Shown piece after piece: positions 1-5,897 of a stretch of DNA of 7,621 nt (position 1 is its first letter; the number at the start of each line of letters is the position of its first letter). A model generated the notes under the pieces. It had not been told where the DNA came from. It worked only from the letters and a program-made list of their open reading frames with translations, and ran no database searches. Source of the DNA: Candidatus Hydrogenedentes bacterium CG07_land_8_20_14_0_80_42_17 (GTDB lineage Bacteria; UBA8481); the NCBI GenBank assembly GCA_002780065.1, contig PEWQ01000191.1:1-7621 (forward strand). The letters run 5' to 3'. The position numbers were made by a program, and so were the translations under genes.

Positions 1-826
1 AAGACCAAGTATTCCACGAGCCCATAAGATCGACCGAGCGCGCATTCGGAGCGTCAACTATGAAGAGAGTTCCATTTGGCTTAGCGGCTTCTGCTGCGGC
101 AGATGTAGCTGTCAAATTCGTTGTCGAGACGGAAGAAGAAACTGAACCTCCAATTACGATTTCAGAATTTTCTCCGCCAAGCCCGTCTGGTACGCGCTTA
201 GTGTTTGCTGGATCTATGACCCAGTCGCTTCCATTGACAACAAATTTGTATTGGTAAGTTCCGGGTGCAAGCCGAATTTCAGCGCTCCATACGCCGTCGC
301 CGTCAGGATCGGAGAGAGGATTGGCAGAGCTACTCCAATTATTAAAACTTCCGGCGATTGTGACACTGCGGGCGCCTGCAGACGGTCGAAAATTAAAAGT
401 AGCCGCAGACAGAGAGGAGACTGCCGTAGATTGATTTTGCTGTGACGTATTGTTATTAGAATTGTTTTGCGAAGTTGCCTCTGCAGAGGTAATTTCTATA
501 ACTGAGTTTTCACCGCCCATGCCGTCGCTTGTGTGAATTGAATTGCTTGGATCAGGAATCCAGTCAATTCCATTTACAACAAATTTGTATTCGTATTTTC
601 CGGCTTGAATAGGAATGTCGATTGTCCAGAGTCCGTCACCGTCGGAATCCGACATTTTATTTTCAGTGACGCTCCATTTATTGAAAGTTCCTGCTACAGC
701 AACCGACCGAGTTCCTTCTTTTGCTCGATATGAAAATGTTTTTCCATGAGCTGGAATACCGGAACTCTCTGCAATTAACGCAAAAACCGCAATTAATATC
801 CAAGTGAATTTTTTAATATTTTTCAT
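1..826 (-). CDS. Secreted protein with tandem CBM48/AMPK-type glycan-binding domains (partial, C-terminus beyond window)
   Basis: The frame stays open from the ATG at 826 to the window edge, giving 275 codons without a stop. Residues 1-28 look like a Sec signal peptide: a Lys-containing N-terminus, a hydrophobic core at about 8-19, and possible cleavage after AHG (26-28). Two complete homologous domains follow, at about 29-112 and 142-226, and a third begins at about 252. Each complete domain has the hallmarks of glycogen-binding CBM48/AMPK-beta modules: an AG(T/S)FN(K/N)W segment (45-51, 158-164), a D-x-DGDG(L/V)W turn (60-67, 173-180), Y(E/Q)YKFVVNG (78-86, 191-199) and DG(M/L)GGENS (101-108, 214-221). 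The second linker (113-141) is rich in Ser, Asn and Gln. An AAGGAG site (834-839) lies 7 nt before the start. Family knowledge suggests binding to alpha-glucans outside the cytoplasm. A catalytic domain may lie downstream outside the window, or the protein may be binding-only. The domain call is strong; the substrate is inferred. Confidence 0.88.
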   Translation of the reverse strand, partial: MKNIKKFTWILIAVFALIAESSGIPAHGKTFSYRAKEGTRSVAVAGTFNKWSVTENKMSDSDGDGLWTIDIPIQAGKYEYKFVVNGIDWIPDPSNSIHTSDGMGGENSVIEITSAEATSQNNSNNNTSQQNQSTAVSSLSAATFNFRPSAGARSVTIAGSFNNWSSSANPLSDPDGDGVWSAEIRLAPGTYQYKFVVNGSDWVIDPANTKRVPDGLGGENSEIVIGGSVSSSVSTTNLTATSAAAEAAKPNGTLFIVDAPNARSVDLMGSWNTWS

Positions 827-864
827 ACCATTTCTCCTTTTGCTATTTAAATTATCAACCCAAA

Positions 865-873
865 ATTATATCA
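865..873 (-). promoter_or_regulatory. Extended -10 promoter for the CBM48-type gene
   Basis: Read on the minus strand, 873 to 865 is TGATATAAT, a perfect TATAAT preceded by the TGn extended -10 element. Transcription would start near 858, giving a leader of about 32 nt that contains the Shine-Dalgarno site. No good -35 hexamer is present, as is common for extended -10 promoters. A competing reading is TTGCTT (880-875) with GATAAT (856-851) and an 18-bp spacer. Both read toward the same gene. Confidence 0.5.
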
Positions 874-921
874 AAAGCAAGTAAAAACGTTTCAGAAGCC
901 TTAAAAATCAAAAATTATTTC

Positions 922-950
922 TTGACTTCATTCTCTTTGAGGTTTATTTT
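922..950 (+). promoter_or_regulatory. Sigma70-like promoter abutting the ABC ATPase start codon
   Basis: TTGACT (922-927) and TATTTT (945-950) are separated by exactly 17 bp. The predicted transcription start, 6-7 nt after the -10 box, falls at about 956-957, on the ATG itself. This would make a leaderless mRNA, which agrees with the lack of a well-placed Shine-Dalgarno site; the nearest candidate, GAGG at 939-942, is 14 nt from the ATG and inside the promoter spacer. Confidence 0.5.
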
Positions 951-956
951 GCGCTC

Positions 957-2066
957 ATGGCTGATATCGAAATGACAAGCGTTCGGAAAGTTTATCCGAA
1001 CGGTTATGTTGGGTGTGACGGAGCAACATTCAGGATCGAGGACGGAGAATTTTGCGTTCTTGTTGGACCTAGCGGAAGCGGCAAGACTACGCTTTTGAGA
1101 ATGATTGCAGGGCTCGAAGAGATAACCGGCGGCGAATTGAAGATTGCCGGTACAAGGATGAATGAAATTTCTCCGAAGGATCGGGACATTGCAATGGTTT
1201 TTCAAAACTATGCTCTGTATCCTCACATGACAATTTACGAGAACATGGCTTTTGGACTGAGACTTCGCGGAATTCCGGACTCTGAGATTGACAGTCGTGT
1301 CAGGGAAGCCGCGCAACTGCTTCAGCTAGGCGACAGACTCGAGAATAAACCTAAAGAGTTATCTGGCGGTCAGAGACAGCGTGTTGCAGTTGGAAGATCA
1401 ATTGTGCGGAAGCCGAAGGTTTTTCTTTTCGATGAACCTCTTTCGAATCTTGATGCTAAATTGCGAGTAGAGATGAGATTGGAACTTGCGAGACTGCACA
1501 GAAAACTCAATGCAACGATAGTTTACGTCACTCACGATCAAGTTGAGGCTATGACGCTTGCGAGCAGAATTATTGTGATGAAAGACGGCGAGGTTCAGCA
1601 GATTGGAACTCCGCTTGATTTGTATACAAAGCCCAACAATAAATTTGTTGGAGGATTTATCGGCTCGCCTGCGATGAATTTCTTTCCTGCTGAATTATCG
1701 GCTCAAGGCGATTCAGTTATGATTAAAAGTAATGGGTTTACTCTTAGAGCAACTCAGGATCAGGCTGAAGCAATGAGGAAGAAGAATTTTATTGGGAAGA
1801 AAGTTATTTTTGGAATCAGGCCGGAACATATTCATGACAAACTTTTTCTTCCGGATGCACCTCTCGACCATGCATTTAATGCAATTGTAGATGTTGTCGA
1901 ACCGATGGGCTCGGAGACGCTCGCATATTTGCGCGTCAAAGAGAATGTTGCTGTAGTTCGGCTTAGAGGCGATGCAGTTCCGACGGTTGGAACTCAGATT
2001 GACCTCGTTTGCGACATGAGCCAGTCGCATATATTTGACGCTGAAAATGAAGAGAGCATTTTTTAA
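957..2066 (+). CDS. Orphan sugar ABC transporter ATP-binding protein, MalK/UgpC/MsmX type
   Basis: This cytoplasmic ATPase would power import of sugars or sugar derivatives by docking on membrane permeases. All nucleotide-binding motifs are present: Walker A GPSGSGKT (37-44), Q-loop Gln83, signature LSGGQ (135-139), Walker B VFLFDEP (155-161), D-loop SNLD (163-166) and switch His193. A C-terminal regulatory OB-fold/TOBE region follows from about 240, with the IRPEH motif (287-291) typical of MalK/UgpC proteins. The length of 369 residues is normal for the family. No permease or binding-protein gene adjoins it, so it may be a shared ATPase serving several transporters, as MsmX and MsiK do; the rest of its system could also lie elsewhere. 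It is divergent from the CBM48-type gene across 130 bp, which hints at a common link to glucan use. The start at 957 fits the alignment start of the family (MADIEMTSVRKVY) but has no convincing Shine-Dalgarno site. Confidence 0.93.
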   Translation: MADIEMTSVRKVYPNGYVGCDGATFRIEDGEFCVLVGPSGSGKTTLLRMIAGLEEITGGELKIAGTRMNEISPKDRDIAMVFQNYALYPHMTIYENMAFGLRLRGIPDSEIDSRVREAAQLLQLGDRLENKPKELSGGQRQRVAVGRSIVRKPKVFLFDEPLSNLDAKLRVEMRLELARLHRKLNATIVYVTHDQVEAMTLASRIIVMKDGEVQQIGTPLDLYTKPNNKFVGGFIGSPAMNFFPAELSAQGDSVMIKSNGFTLRATQDQAEAMRKKNFIGKKVIFGIRPEHIHDKLFLPDAPLDHAFNAIVDVVEPMGSETLAYLRVKENVAVVRLRGDAVPTVGTQIDLVCDMSQSHIFDAENEESIF

Positions 2067-2095
2067 CCAAAGTCGTGCAAGTCACATTTTAGAAT

Positions 2096-2119
2096 CACGG
2101 AGACACAGAGACACGGAGA
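2096..2119 (+). repeat. Triplicate 8-bp tandem repeat CACRGAGA
   Basis: Three contiguous units, CACGGAGA, CACAGAGA and CACGGAGA, follow one another 30 bp after the ATPase stop codon and are followed by T-rich DNA (2120-2156). The units differ at a single position. The array is intergenic and has no visible coding role. Similar CACAGAGA-type short repeats are scattered between genes in various environmental bacterial genomes, from general memory rather than a search. Confidence 0.8.
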
Positions 2120-2169
2120 TTTTTTAAATAATTTTTTATTTTATCTTTTTTTTCCTTTAATTGAATTGA

Positions 2170-2197
2170 TTGAATTACTCTAAAATTTTACGATAAT
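2170..2197 (+). promoter_or_regulatory. Candidate promoter for the diguanylate cyclase pair
   Basis: TTGAAT (2170-2175) and GATAAT (2192-2197) are separated by 16 bp in an AT-rich spacer. The predicted transcription start is near 2203-2204, two or three bases before the ATG of a 19-codon reading frame (2206) and about 58 nt before the first GGDEF gene. AT-rich DNA yields such matches by chance, so confidence is moderate. Confidence 0.4.
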
Positions 2198-2205
2198 ATA
2201 ACCGT

Positions 2206-2265
2206 ATGAAATTTAGGGTGGAACTAAAAAAGAACTCAGTTGCCTCAAGGTCGAAAAATAGATGA
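2206..2265 (+). CDS. Possible 19-codon leader peptide overlapping the GGDEF start (ATGA)
   Basis: A short frame opens at ATG 2206, encodes a basic peptide beginning MKFRVE and ending SKNR, and stops at TGA 2263-2265. That stop overlaps the ATG of the next gene (2262-2264) as ATGA. It has no Shine-Dalgarno site, but a promoter candidate would start transcription almost at its ATG, so it could be read as a leaderless message and couple translation to the cyclase gene. The frame is short enough to arise by chance. I recognise no family. The overlap and promoter position are seen; expression is inferred. Confidence 0.3.
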   Translation: MKFRVELKKNSVASRSKNR

Positions 2266-3800
2266 AGTTCGTTGATAGAATTTTTCGAATAGACGAAGGT
2301 AAACTGGTTATCCAGAATAAAATTTCTTTATATGCGGGATTCATTGCCGTTTTGCTTCCTGTTCTTTTTGTAATACTAAATAATTTTTTTGGAGCCTCTA
2401 CTCATCCTCACAATCAGCCGACAGCTATTGCAAATTTTGAAGTCAATTCAAGGGTTTATTGGATTTATTTTATTTCTCTTTCTTTATCAGTTCCTATTCT
2501 TTCATTTTTATGGGGTGGCCATATAGGAGCGGGAGTAAGCGTCGGGCTCTCGATACCATTTATTATACTTCTGCTTTTTAATATCACTTCAATGTCGCAT
2601 AGTTATGGAGTAAGAAGCGACGATATATTGAGTTCAATAGTTGGATTGATTGCGGCGATTATTACTTGTATTGGAATTACTCGGCTCGGCGAAAAAATCG
2701 GCGAAGCGAGGCTGAATCTGCGCGGGAAAATAGCTTCATCGTGGGATCATTATCAAGATATGTCTGCTAAAAAAAATCTTCTTCACTTGCAGATAGAAGA
2801 AACGAAAAAAAAATCGAGTGCTATGAATTTGCTGATACAAAAAATAAAAAGCCTGATCGATTCCAGTTCCGATTTAGCAAAAGAGTTGGATTTATCAAAG
2901 ACAGCTAAATATGTAGCTCATAACGCAAGGGAGATACTTGGCAGAGGTCGAGTGCTGGTTTACAGATACAATCAGACTGGAAGTTCGCTTCTTTATGCGG
3001 AACCGCCGCTTCAATCGAATGAATCGGCAAACGGAGAAGATTTCAATTCGATAGTAAAGCGCCGCAGAAAAAATTTATTGTTGTCGGATATTTCACAGAA
3101 TTATCAGATTGCTCCAAGCAGTCCGATGGAGCGAAAATTTAATTCTCTGATTCTTGTTCCGCTTATGACAGGTTATGATGTTTGGGGAGTGATTCGGGTC
3201 GAGTCTCTGCAAAAATCCGATTTTACACGCGACGACCTTTCTGCTATCGACATGCTTTCTGTTCCGGCAACGCTTGCATTGCACAATGCAGATCTTTACT
3301 CTCTTTTGGCTCAGAAAGCTGTGACAGACGGTTTGACCGGTTTATATCGTAGGCATTTATTTGAGAAGAGAATAGAGATTGAGATATCGAGAGCAAGAAG
3401 AGGAGGTAAAAATCTTTCTCTTATATTTTTGGATATCGATTATTTCAAATCGGTGAACGATAATTTTGGGCATAGAGTCGGAGATTTAGTTTTGAAAGAG
3501 ATATCCGCTGTTTTGATAGAGGAGACGGTTGCGCCGGGAATTGCTGCGAGATACGGCGGAGAAGAATTTGTTTTGCTTATGCCTGAAACAAACAAAAAAG
3601 ACGCTCTGGAAAAAGCTGAAGCTATCAGGCAAAGAGTGGAACAGAAGAAATTTGAAGAATTGAATCGAACAATGACTATTTCAGCAGGCGTTGCATCATA
3701 TCCTGATGATGCAACATCTTCGAAAAACTTAATTGAGCAGGCAGATAACGCGGTTTATATGTCTAAGAGGAATGGCCGCAATAGAGTGACGCCGGCATGA
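2262..3800 (+). CDS. Membrane-anchored GAF-GGDEF diguanylate cyclase (no RxxD I-site)
   Basis: It should make cyclic di-GMP from two GTP at the inner face of the membrane. The N-terminus holds four probable transmembrane segments (about 22-43, 64-85, 88-109 and 121-142). A helical linker, probably coiled coil, follows (about 145-205), then a GAF-like sensor region (about 206-348) and a C-terminal GGDEF domain (about 350-512). In the last, DGLTGL (356-361), the metal-binding DID (391-393) and the active-site GGEEF (432-436) are intact. The product-inhibition I-site (RxxD) is replaced by VAPG (423-426), so feedback by c-di-GMP through this site should be absent. The start is fixed by an in-frame TAG (2259-2261) directly before the ATG; AAGG at 2247-2250 is a weak Shine-Dalgarno candidate 11 nt away. 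Its stop overlaps the next gene by ATGA, so the two are cotranslated and probably function together. The ligand of the GAF region is unknown. Confidence 0.9.
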   Translation: MKFVDRIFRIDEGKLVIQNKISLYAGFIAVLLPVLFVILNNFFGASTHPHNQPTAIANFEVNSRVYWIYFISLSLSVPILSFLWGGHIGAGVSVGLSIPFIILLLFNITSMSHSYGVRSDDILSSIVGLIAAIITCIGITRLGEKIGEARLNLRGKIASSWDHYQDMSAKKNLLHLQIEETKKKSSAMNLLIQKIKSLIDSSSDLAKELDLSKTAKYVAHNAREILGRGRVLVYRYNQTGSSLLYAEPPLQSNESANGEDFNSIVKRRRKNLLLSDISQNYQIAPSSPMERKFNSLILVPLMTGYDVWGVIRVESLQKSDFTRDDLSAIDMLSVPATLALHNADLYSLLAQKAVTDGLTGLYRRHLFEKRIEIEISRARRGGKNLSLIFLDIDYFKSVNDNFGHRVGDLVLKEISAVLIEETVAPGIAARYGGEEFVLLMPETNKKDALEKAEAIRQRVEQKKFEELNRTMTISAGVASYPDDATSSKNLIEQADNAVYMSKRNGRNRVTPA

Positions 3801-5113
3801 ACTCTTCAGGAACAATTGGATATTCAATGCTGATGATCGACGCTATTGCAGGCTTATCGGTTTATTTTGCGGCATTGATTTTTCCGATGTGTTTAGCAAA
3901 GCGCCGAAAGTTTTTTCTCTATTCTATAGCTTTGCTATCCGCTCTTCTTCTATTGACTTTACGGATAATTCTGCCTGCAATGAATTCGGCTCAATATCTT
4001 TTGCTATCTCTGCCAGTGCTCTTTATTATTGCCGGCATAGCGGCAAAACTGCAGAGTGATTTTTCTGCTACCATTTCCGAATATGAAGAGAAGAGAAGAT
4101 TGCCGCTGGAGGCTGAGATTGCTAGAATGGAGTCTGAAAACGAAGAAAATGCTGATCACTTTATAAAATTGCAAAATACATTTAATTCAATAAATAGAAA
4201 ATTCAATTTTGTTAAGTCTTTTGGCTCATCGCTTCGATTTGAAACTGCATGGTTAGATATAGAGAATGGGACAAGAGCTCTTTTGAATACTACTCCGATT
4301 TTACATCTTCCGAGACTGCCCGGTTCAATACCGTCCGGATTTTTTCCGTTTGTAGAAAACGGCAACGAATTATTTTCTCGAAGAGAATGGGTGGAAGCAA
4401 TAGGAGGGGAGAGAAAAGAGTCAAGGGAACTGGAGAACAATCGCTTAATTTGGATTCCGCTCTTTTTTGGTGATGGGCAGAAAGCGGTTCTACATCTCAA
4501 AACTGATCAAAATATTGATGACGATGCTGTTGAGATATTTGCAACTCAATTGAACCTTCTTTTGGAAAAGATGCGGCTTTACAATGAAGTCGAATTGCAG
4601 TCAAGAACGGATTTGATGACCGGTCTGTCGCATCATGCGGCTTTCAAGGAAATTTTTGAAGAAGAAGTTGACCGAGCGCGAAGAATGGAACGCTCGGTCT
4701 CGCTTCTTATGATAGATGTGGACTTTTTTAAACAAGTAAATGATACTCACGGGCATTTAGTTGGAGATCAGGTTTTAATTCATGTTGCGAAAAATATCAG
4801 AGATATGGTTCGCATTTCGGACAGTGTTGCGCGTTATGGCGGAGAAGAATTTGCTGTAATACTTCCTGAAACTGGGATTGACGGAGCAAAAGAGATTGCT
4901 GAACGGATAAGAGCAAGAATTGAGGACTCACCGATAACAGTGAAGACAGAGACAGAAGAGAAGACAATTCGAAAAACCATTTCTGTCGGAATAGCATCGT
5001 CACCTCCTATTTCTAAAAACTCAGTTGAACTAATATCTGCGGCTGATGCGGCGTTATATTGCGCAAAACGTAGCGGAAGAAATCGCGTTGAAGCTTCCGA
5101 GAACACAAAATAA
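3797..5113 (+). CDS. Membrane-anchored GGDEF diguanylate cyclase with intact RxxD I-site
   Basis: This second probable diguanylate cyclase is translationally coupled to the first, its ATG overlapping the preceding TGA. Three hydrophobic segments (about 11-34, 38-60 and 66-84) anchor it. A charged helical stretch, likely coiled coil, follows (about 88-135), then a divergent GAF-like region (about 140-262) and a GGDEF domain (about 268-435). The domain retains TDLMTGL (271-277), the metal-binding DVD (307-309), the I-site RISD (339-342) and the active-site GGEEF (348-352). It should therefore be catalytic and subject to product inhibition. The overall plan matches the upstream protein, suggesting tandem duplication followed by strong divergence of the sensor half. 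Initiation at 3797 relies on coupling, since no strong Shine-Dalgarno site is present; Met11 (3827) is an alternative. An AT-rich hairpin closes the operon. The signal sensed is unknown. Confidence 0.9.
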   Translation: MNSSGTIGYSMLMIDAIAGLSVYFAALIFPMCLAKRRKFFLYSIALLSALLLLTLRIILPAMNSAQYLLLSLPVLFIIAGIAAKLQSDFSATISEYEEKRRLPLEAEIARMESENEENADHFIKLQNTFNSINRKFNFVKSFGSSLRFETAWLDIENGTRALLNTTPILHLPRLPGSIPSGFFPFVENGNELFSRREWVEAIGGERKESRELENNRLIWIPLFFGDGQKAVLHLKTDQNIDDDAVEIFATQLNLLLEKMRLYNEVELQSRTDLMTGLSHHAAFKEIFEEEVDRARRMERSVSLLMIDVDFFKQVNDTHGHLVGDQVLIHVAKNIRDMVRISDSVARYGGEEFAVILPETGIDGAKEIAERIRARIEDSPITVKTETEEKTIRKTISVGIASSPPISKNSVELISAADAALYCAKRSGRNRVEASENTK

Positions 5114-5128
5114 ATATTTTGAGTTTTT
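5102..5128 (+). terminator. Weak intrinsic terminator candidate after the GGDEF pair
   Basis: AACACAAAATA (5102-5112) and TATTTTGAGTT (5115-5125) can fold into an imperfect hairpin with one A-A mismatch. A run of five T (5124-5128) overlaps the base of the 3' arm, so only three T remain after it. The hairpin spans the stop codon of the second cyclase gene. The stem is mostly A-T pairs, so it would be weak. Confidence 0.35.
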
Positions 5129-5161
5129 CCAATTTTCATTTTTCAATTATTTCACACGCTC
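5124..5161 (+). repeat. 38-bp exact direct repeat, copy 1
   Basis: This AT-rich element starts TTTTTCCAATTTTC and ends TTTCACACGCTC, and is identical over 38 bases to 5277-5314. The two copies begin 153 bp apart. The identity ends sharply on both sides. It lies in the spacer left of the ars operon. Confidence 0.9.
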
Positions 5162-5189
5162 TTTGCGAAAGGAAAATTGCATCTCATCT

Positions 5190-5220
5190 GGAGGCACGCA
5201 CGCTACGCATCAATGCCTTC
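5190..5220 (+). other. Possible hairpin between the 38-bp repeats
   Basis: GGAGGCA (5190-5196) can pair with TGCCTTC (5214-5220), with one G-T pair, around a 17-nt loop. The segment is markedly richer in G+C than the flanking repeats. No T-run follows, so it does not look like a terminator, and its role is unknown. Confidence 0.3.
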
Positions 5221-5276
5221 AAGACGAGTTATAATATTTGAAATTGCAAATTGGAAAGTGCAAATTGAAAATTTTA

Positions 5277-5314
5277 TTTTTCCAATTTTCATTTTTCAAT
5301 TATTTCACACGCTC
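5277..5314 (+). repeat. 38-bp exact direct repeat, copy 2
   Basis: It is identical to 5124-5161. Just before this copy, further AATTGGAAA- and AATTGAAAA-like words (5249-5257, 5263-5271) are reverse complements of words inside the repeat (5279-5287, 5293-5301), and TGAAAATT (5266-5273) can pair with AATTTTCA (5284-5291). The region therefore carries both direct and inverted copies of one short motif family, as in dispersed intergenic repeats. Confidence 0.9.
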
Positions 5315-5321
5315 GACGGGA

Positions 5322-5357
5322 GAGGACAGGGGAGAAGACAGTGGTGAGGACATGAAA
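5322..5357 (+). repeat. Three imperfect 12-bp tandem units headed GAGGACA
   Basis: GAGGACA, GAAGACA and GAGGACA begin at 5322, 5334 and 5346, exactly 12 bp apart, with variable five-base tails. The array starts directly after the second 38-bp repeat. It is purine-rich on this strand and does not sit in any convincing reading frame. Confidence 0.55.
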
Positions 5358-5414
5358 GAATGAACCTTGATGACATAATGGTGTCGATTTTTTTCGAGAT
5401 GCTTTAAAAAAATG

Positions 5415-5444
5415 TTGACAATTCGTTATATGACGAAATAACGT
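5415..5444 (+). promoter_or_regulatory. arsR operon promoter
   Basis: A consensus -35 TTGACA (5415-5420) is followed 18 bp later by a poor -10, TAACGT (5439-5444). Transcription would begin near 5451, leaving a leader of about 20 nt with the arsR Shine-Dalgarno site GGGAG (5459-5463). The -35 is convincing and the exact -10 is not; CGTAAT (5442-5447) is an alternative with a long spacer. Confidence 0.6.
5422..5443. promoter_or_regulatory. ArsR operator: two overlapping inverted repeats
   Basis: TTCGT and ACGAA flank TATATG (5422-5437), giving a near-perfect 16-bp palindrome with one mismatched pair. An overlapping perfect inverted repeat, CGTTAT with ATAACG separated by 8 bp, spans 5424-5443. 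Both sit between the -35 and -10 elements, where a bound ArsR dimer would block RNA polymerase. The palindromes are seen; ArsR binding is inferred from family behaviour and position. Confidence 0.6.
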
Positions 5445-5470
5445 AATGAAAAATAATTGGGAGAATATGC

Positions 5471-5866
5471 ATGAACAACAATGACAAGATTTTTTTGAAG
5501 AACTTTATACGCATCACAAAGGTACTGGCTGATGAGAGCCGAGTTCGCATCTTGCGGCTCGTTATGGAAAAGGAACTCTGCGTCTGCCAAATCATCGAGA
5601 CAATTCAGTTGGCACCATCGACGGTTTCAAAGCACCTTTTGCTTCTCAAACAAGCTGGGCTTGTCGATTCACTTAAACGCGGTCGGTGGATGCACTATAG
5701 GGTTGCTTCTGCCGAAAGAAGGTCGGCGGCGGCGGACATACTTACACTTGTAAGAAAGGCTCTCAGCCATGACATTCAGATTGAGAGTGACTTAAAGCGG
5801 CTGAAAATTATTCTCAAAATGAATCGCGAAGATCTTTGCCGAAGGCAGATAGGGCGAAAAAAATGA
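5471..5866 (+). CDS. arsR: ArsR/SmtB-family As(III)-responsive repressor
   Basis: This winged-helix repressor should bind the palindrome in its own promoter and release it when As(III) or Sb(III) binds. The 131-residue protein starts with the usual ArsR helix (KVLADESRVRILRLV, 17-31). It then carries ELCVC (35-39), matching the metal-binding ELCVC segment of enterobacterial ArsR with Cys37 and Cys39. The third Cys of the E. coli type (three residues on) is absent; the position is Ile42. The recognition helix is APSTVSKHLLLLKQAGLV (48-65). A basic C-terminal tail holds one more Cys (123), which could be a third ligand. GGGAG (5459-5463) lies 7 nt before the ATG. It is the first gene of the ars operon, 31 bp before the next start. 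Function is assigned with high confidence; the exact ligand set is inferred. Confidence 0.93.
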   Translation: MNNNDKIFLKNFIRITKVLADESRVRILRLVMEKELCVCQIIETIQLAPSTVSKHLLLLKQAGLVDSLKRGRWMHYRVASAERRSAAADILTLVRKALSHDIQIESDLKRLKIILKMNREDLCRRQIGRKK

Positions 5867-5897
5867 AAAGATATTTTTAATGAAGGAGGATATTTCT

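Larger units (their letters stand above)
5114..5470. other. 357-bp intergenic repeat-bearing spacer between cyclase and ars operons
   Basis: I see no credible gene in this stretch. It contains an exact 38-bp direct repeat in two copies, a GC-richer segment with a possible hairpin between them, a 12-bp periodic purine-rich array, and the arsR promoter and operator at its right end. Base composition changes abruptly several times, which looks like accumulated insertions rather than decayed coding sequence. No transposase remnant or tRNA gene was recognised. Confidence 0.7.

Noticed and set aside
60-445. Two short plus-strand open frames of 65 and 64 codons
   Set aside because: They are antisense to the CBM48-type gene, whose domain motifs are unmistakable, and their translations show no family features.
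2204-2261. c-di-GMP riboswitch in the leader of the cyclase operon
   Set aside because: The leader is only about 58 nt and I find no GEMM-type paired core or tetraloop-receptor arrangement.
5046-5234. Plus-strand open frame of 62 codons running from the second cyclase into the spacer
   Set aside because: Its first third is a shifted reading of the GGDEF C-terminus and the rest translates repeat DNA; no ribosome site or motif.
5124-5314. CRISPR-like repeat
   Set aside because: There are only two copies, the 115-bp gap is too long for a spacer, the repeat is extremely AT-rich, and no cas gene is near.
5376-5412. Possible terminator around the T-run and TCGA pair before arsR
   Set aside because: The TCGA arms flank the T-run instead of preceding it and are only four bases long, so it does not have terminator layout.
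5880-5897. Upstream ATG at 5880 as the start of the small Cys protein
   Set aside because: AAGGAGGA lies downstream of it and is ideally placed for the ATG at 5898; 5880 has no site of its own.
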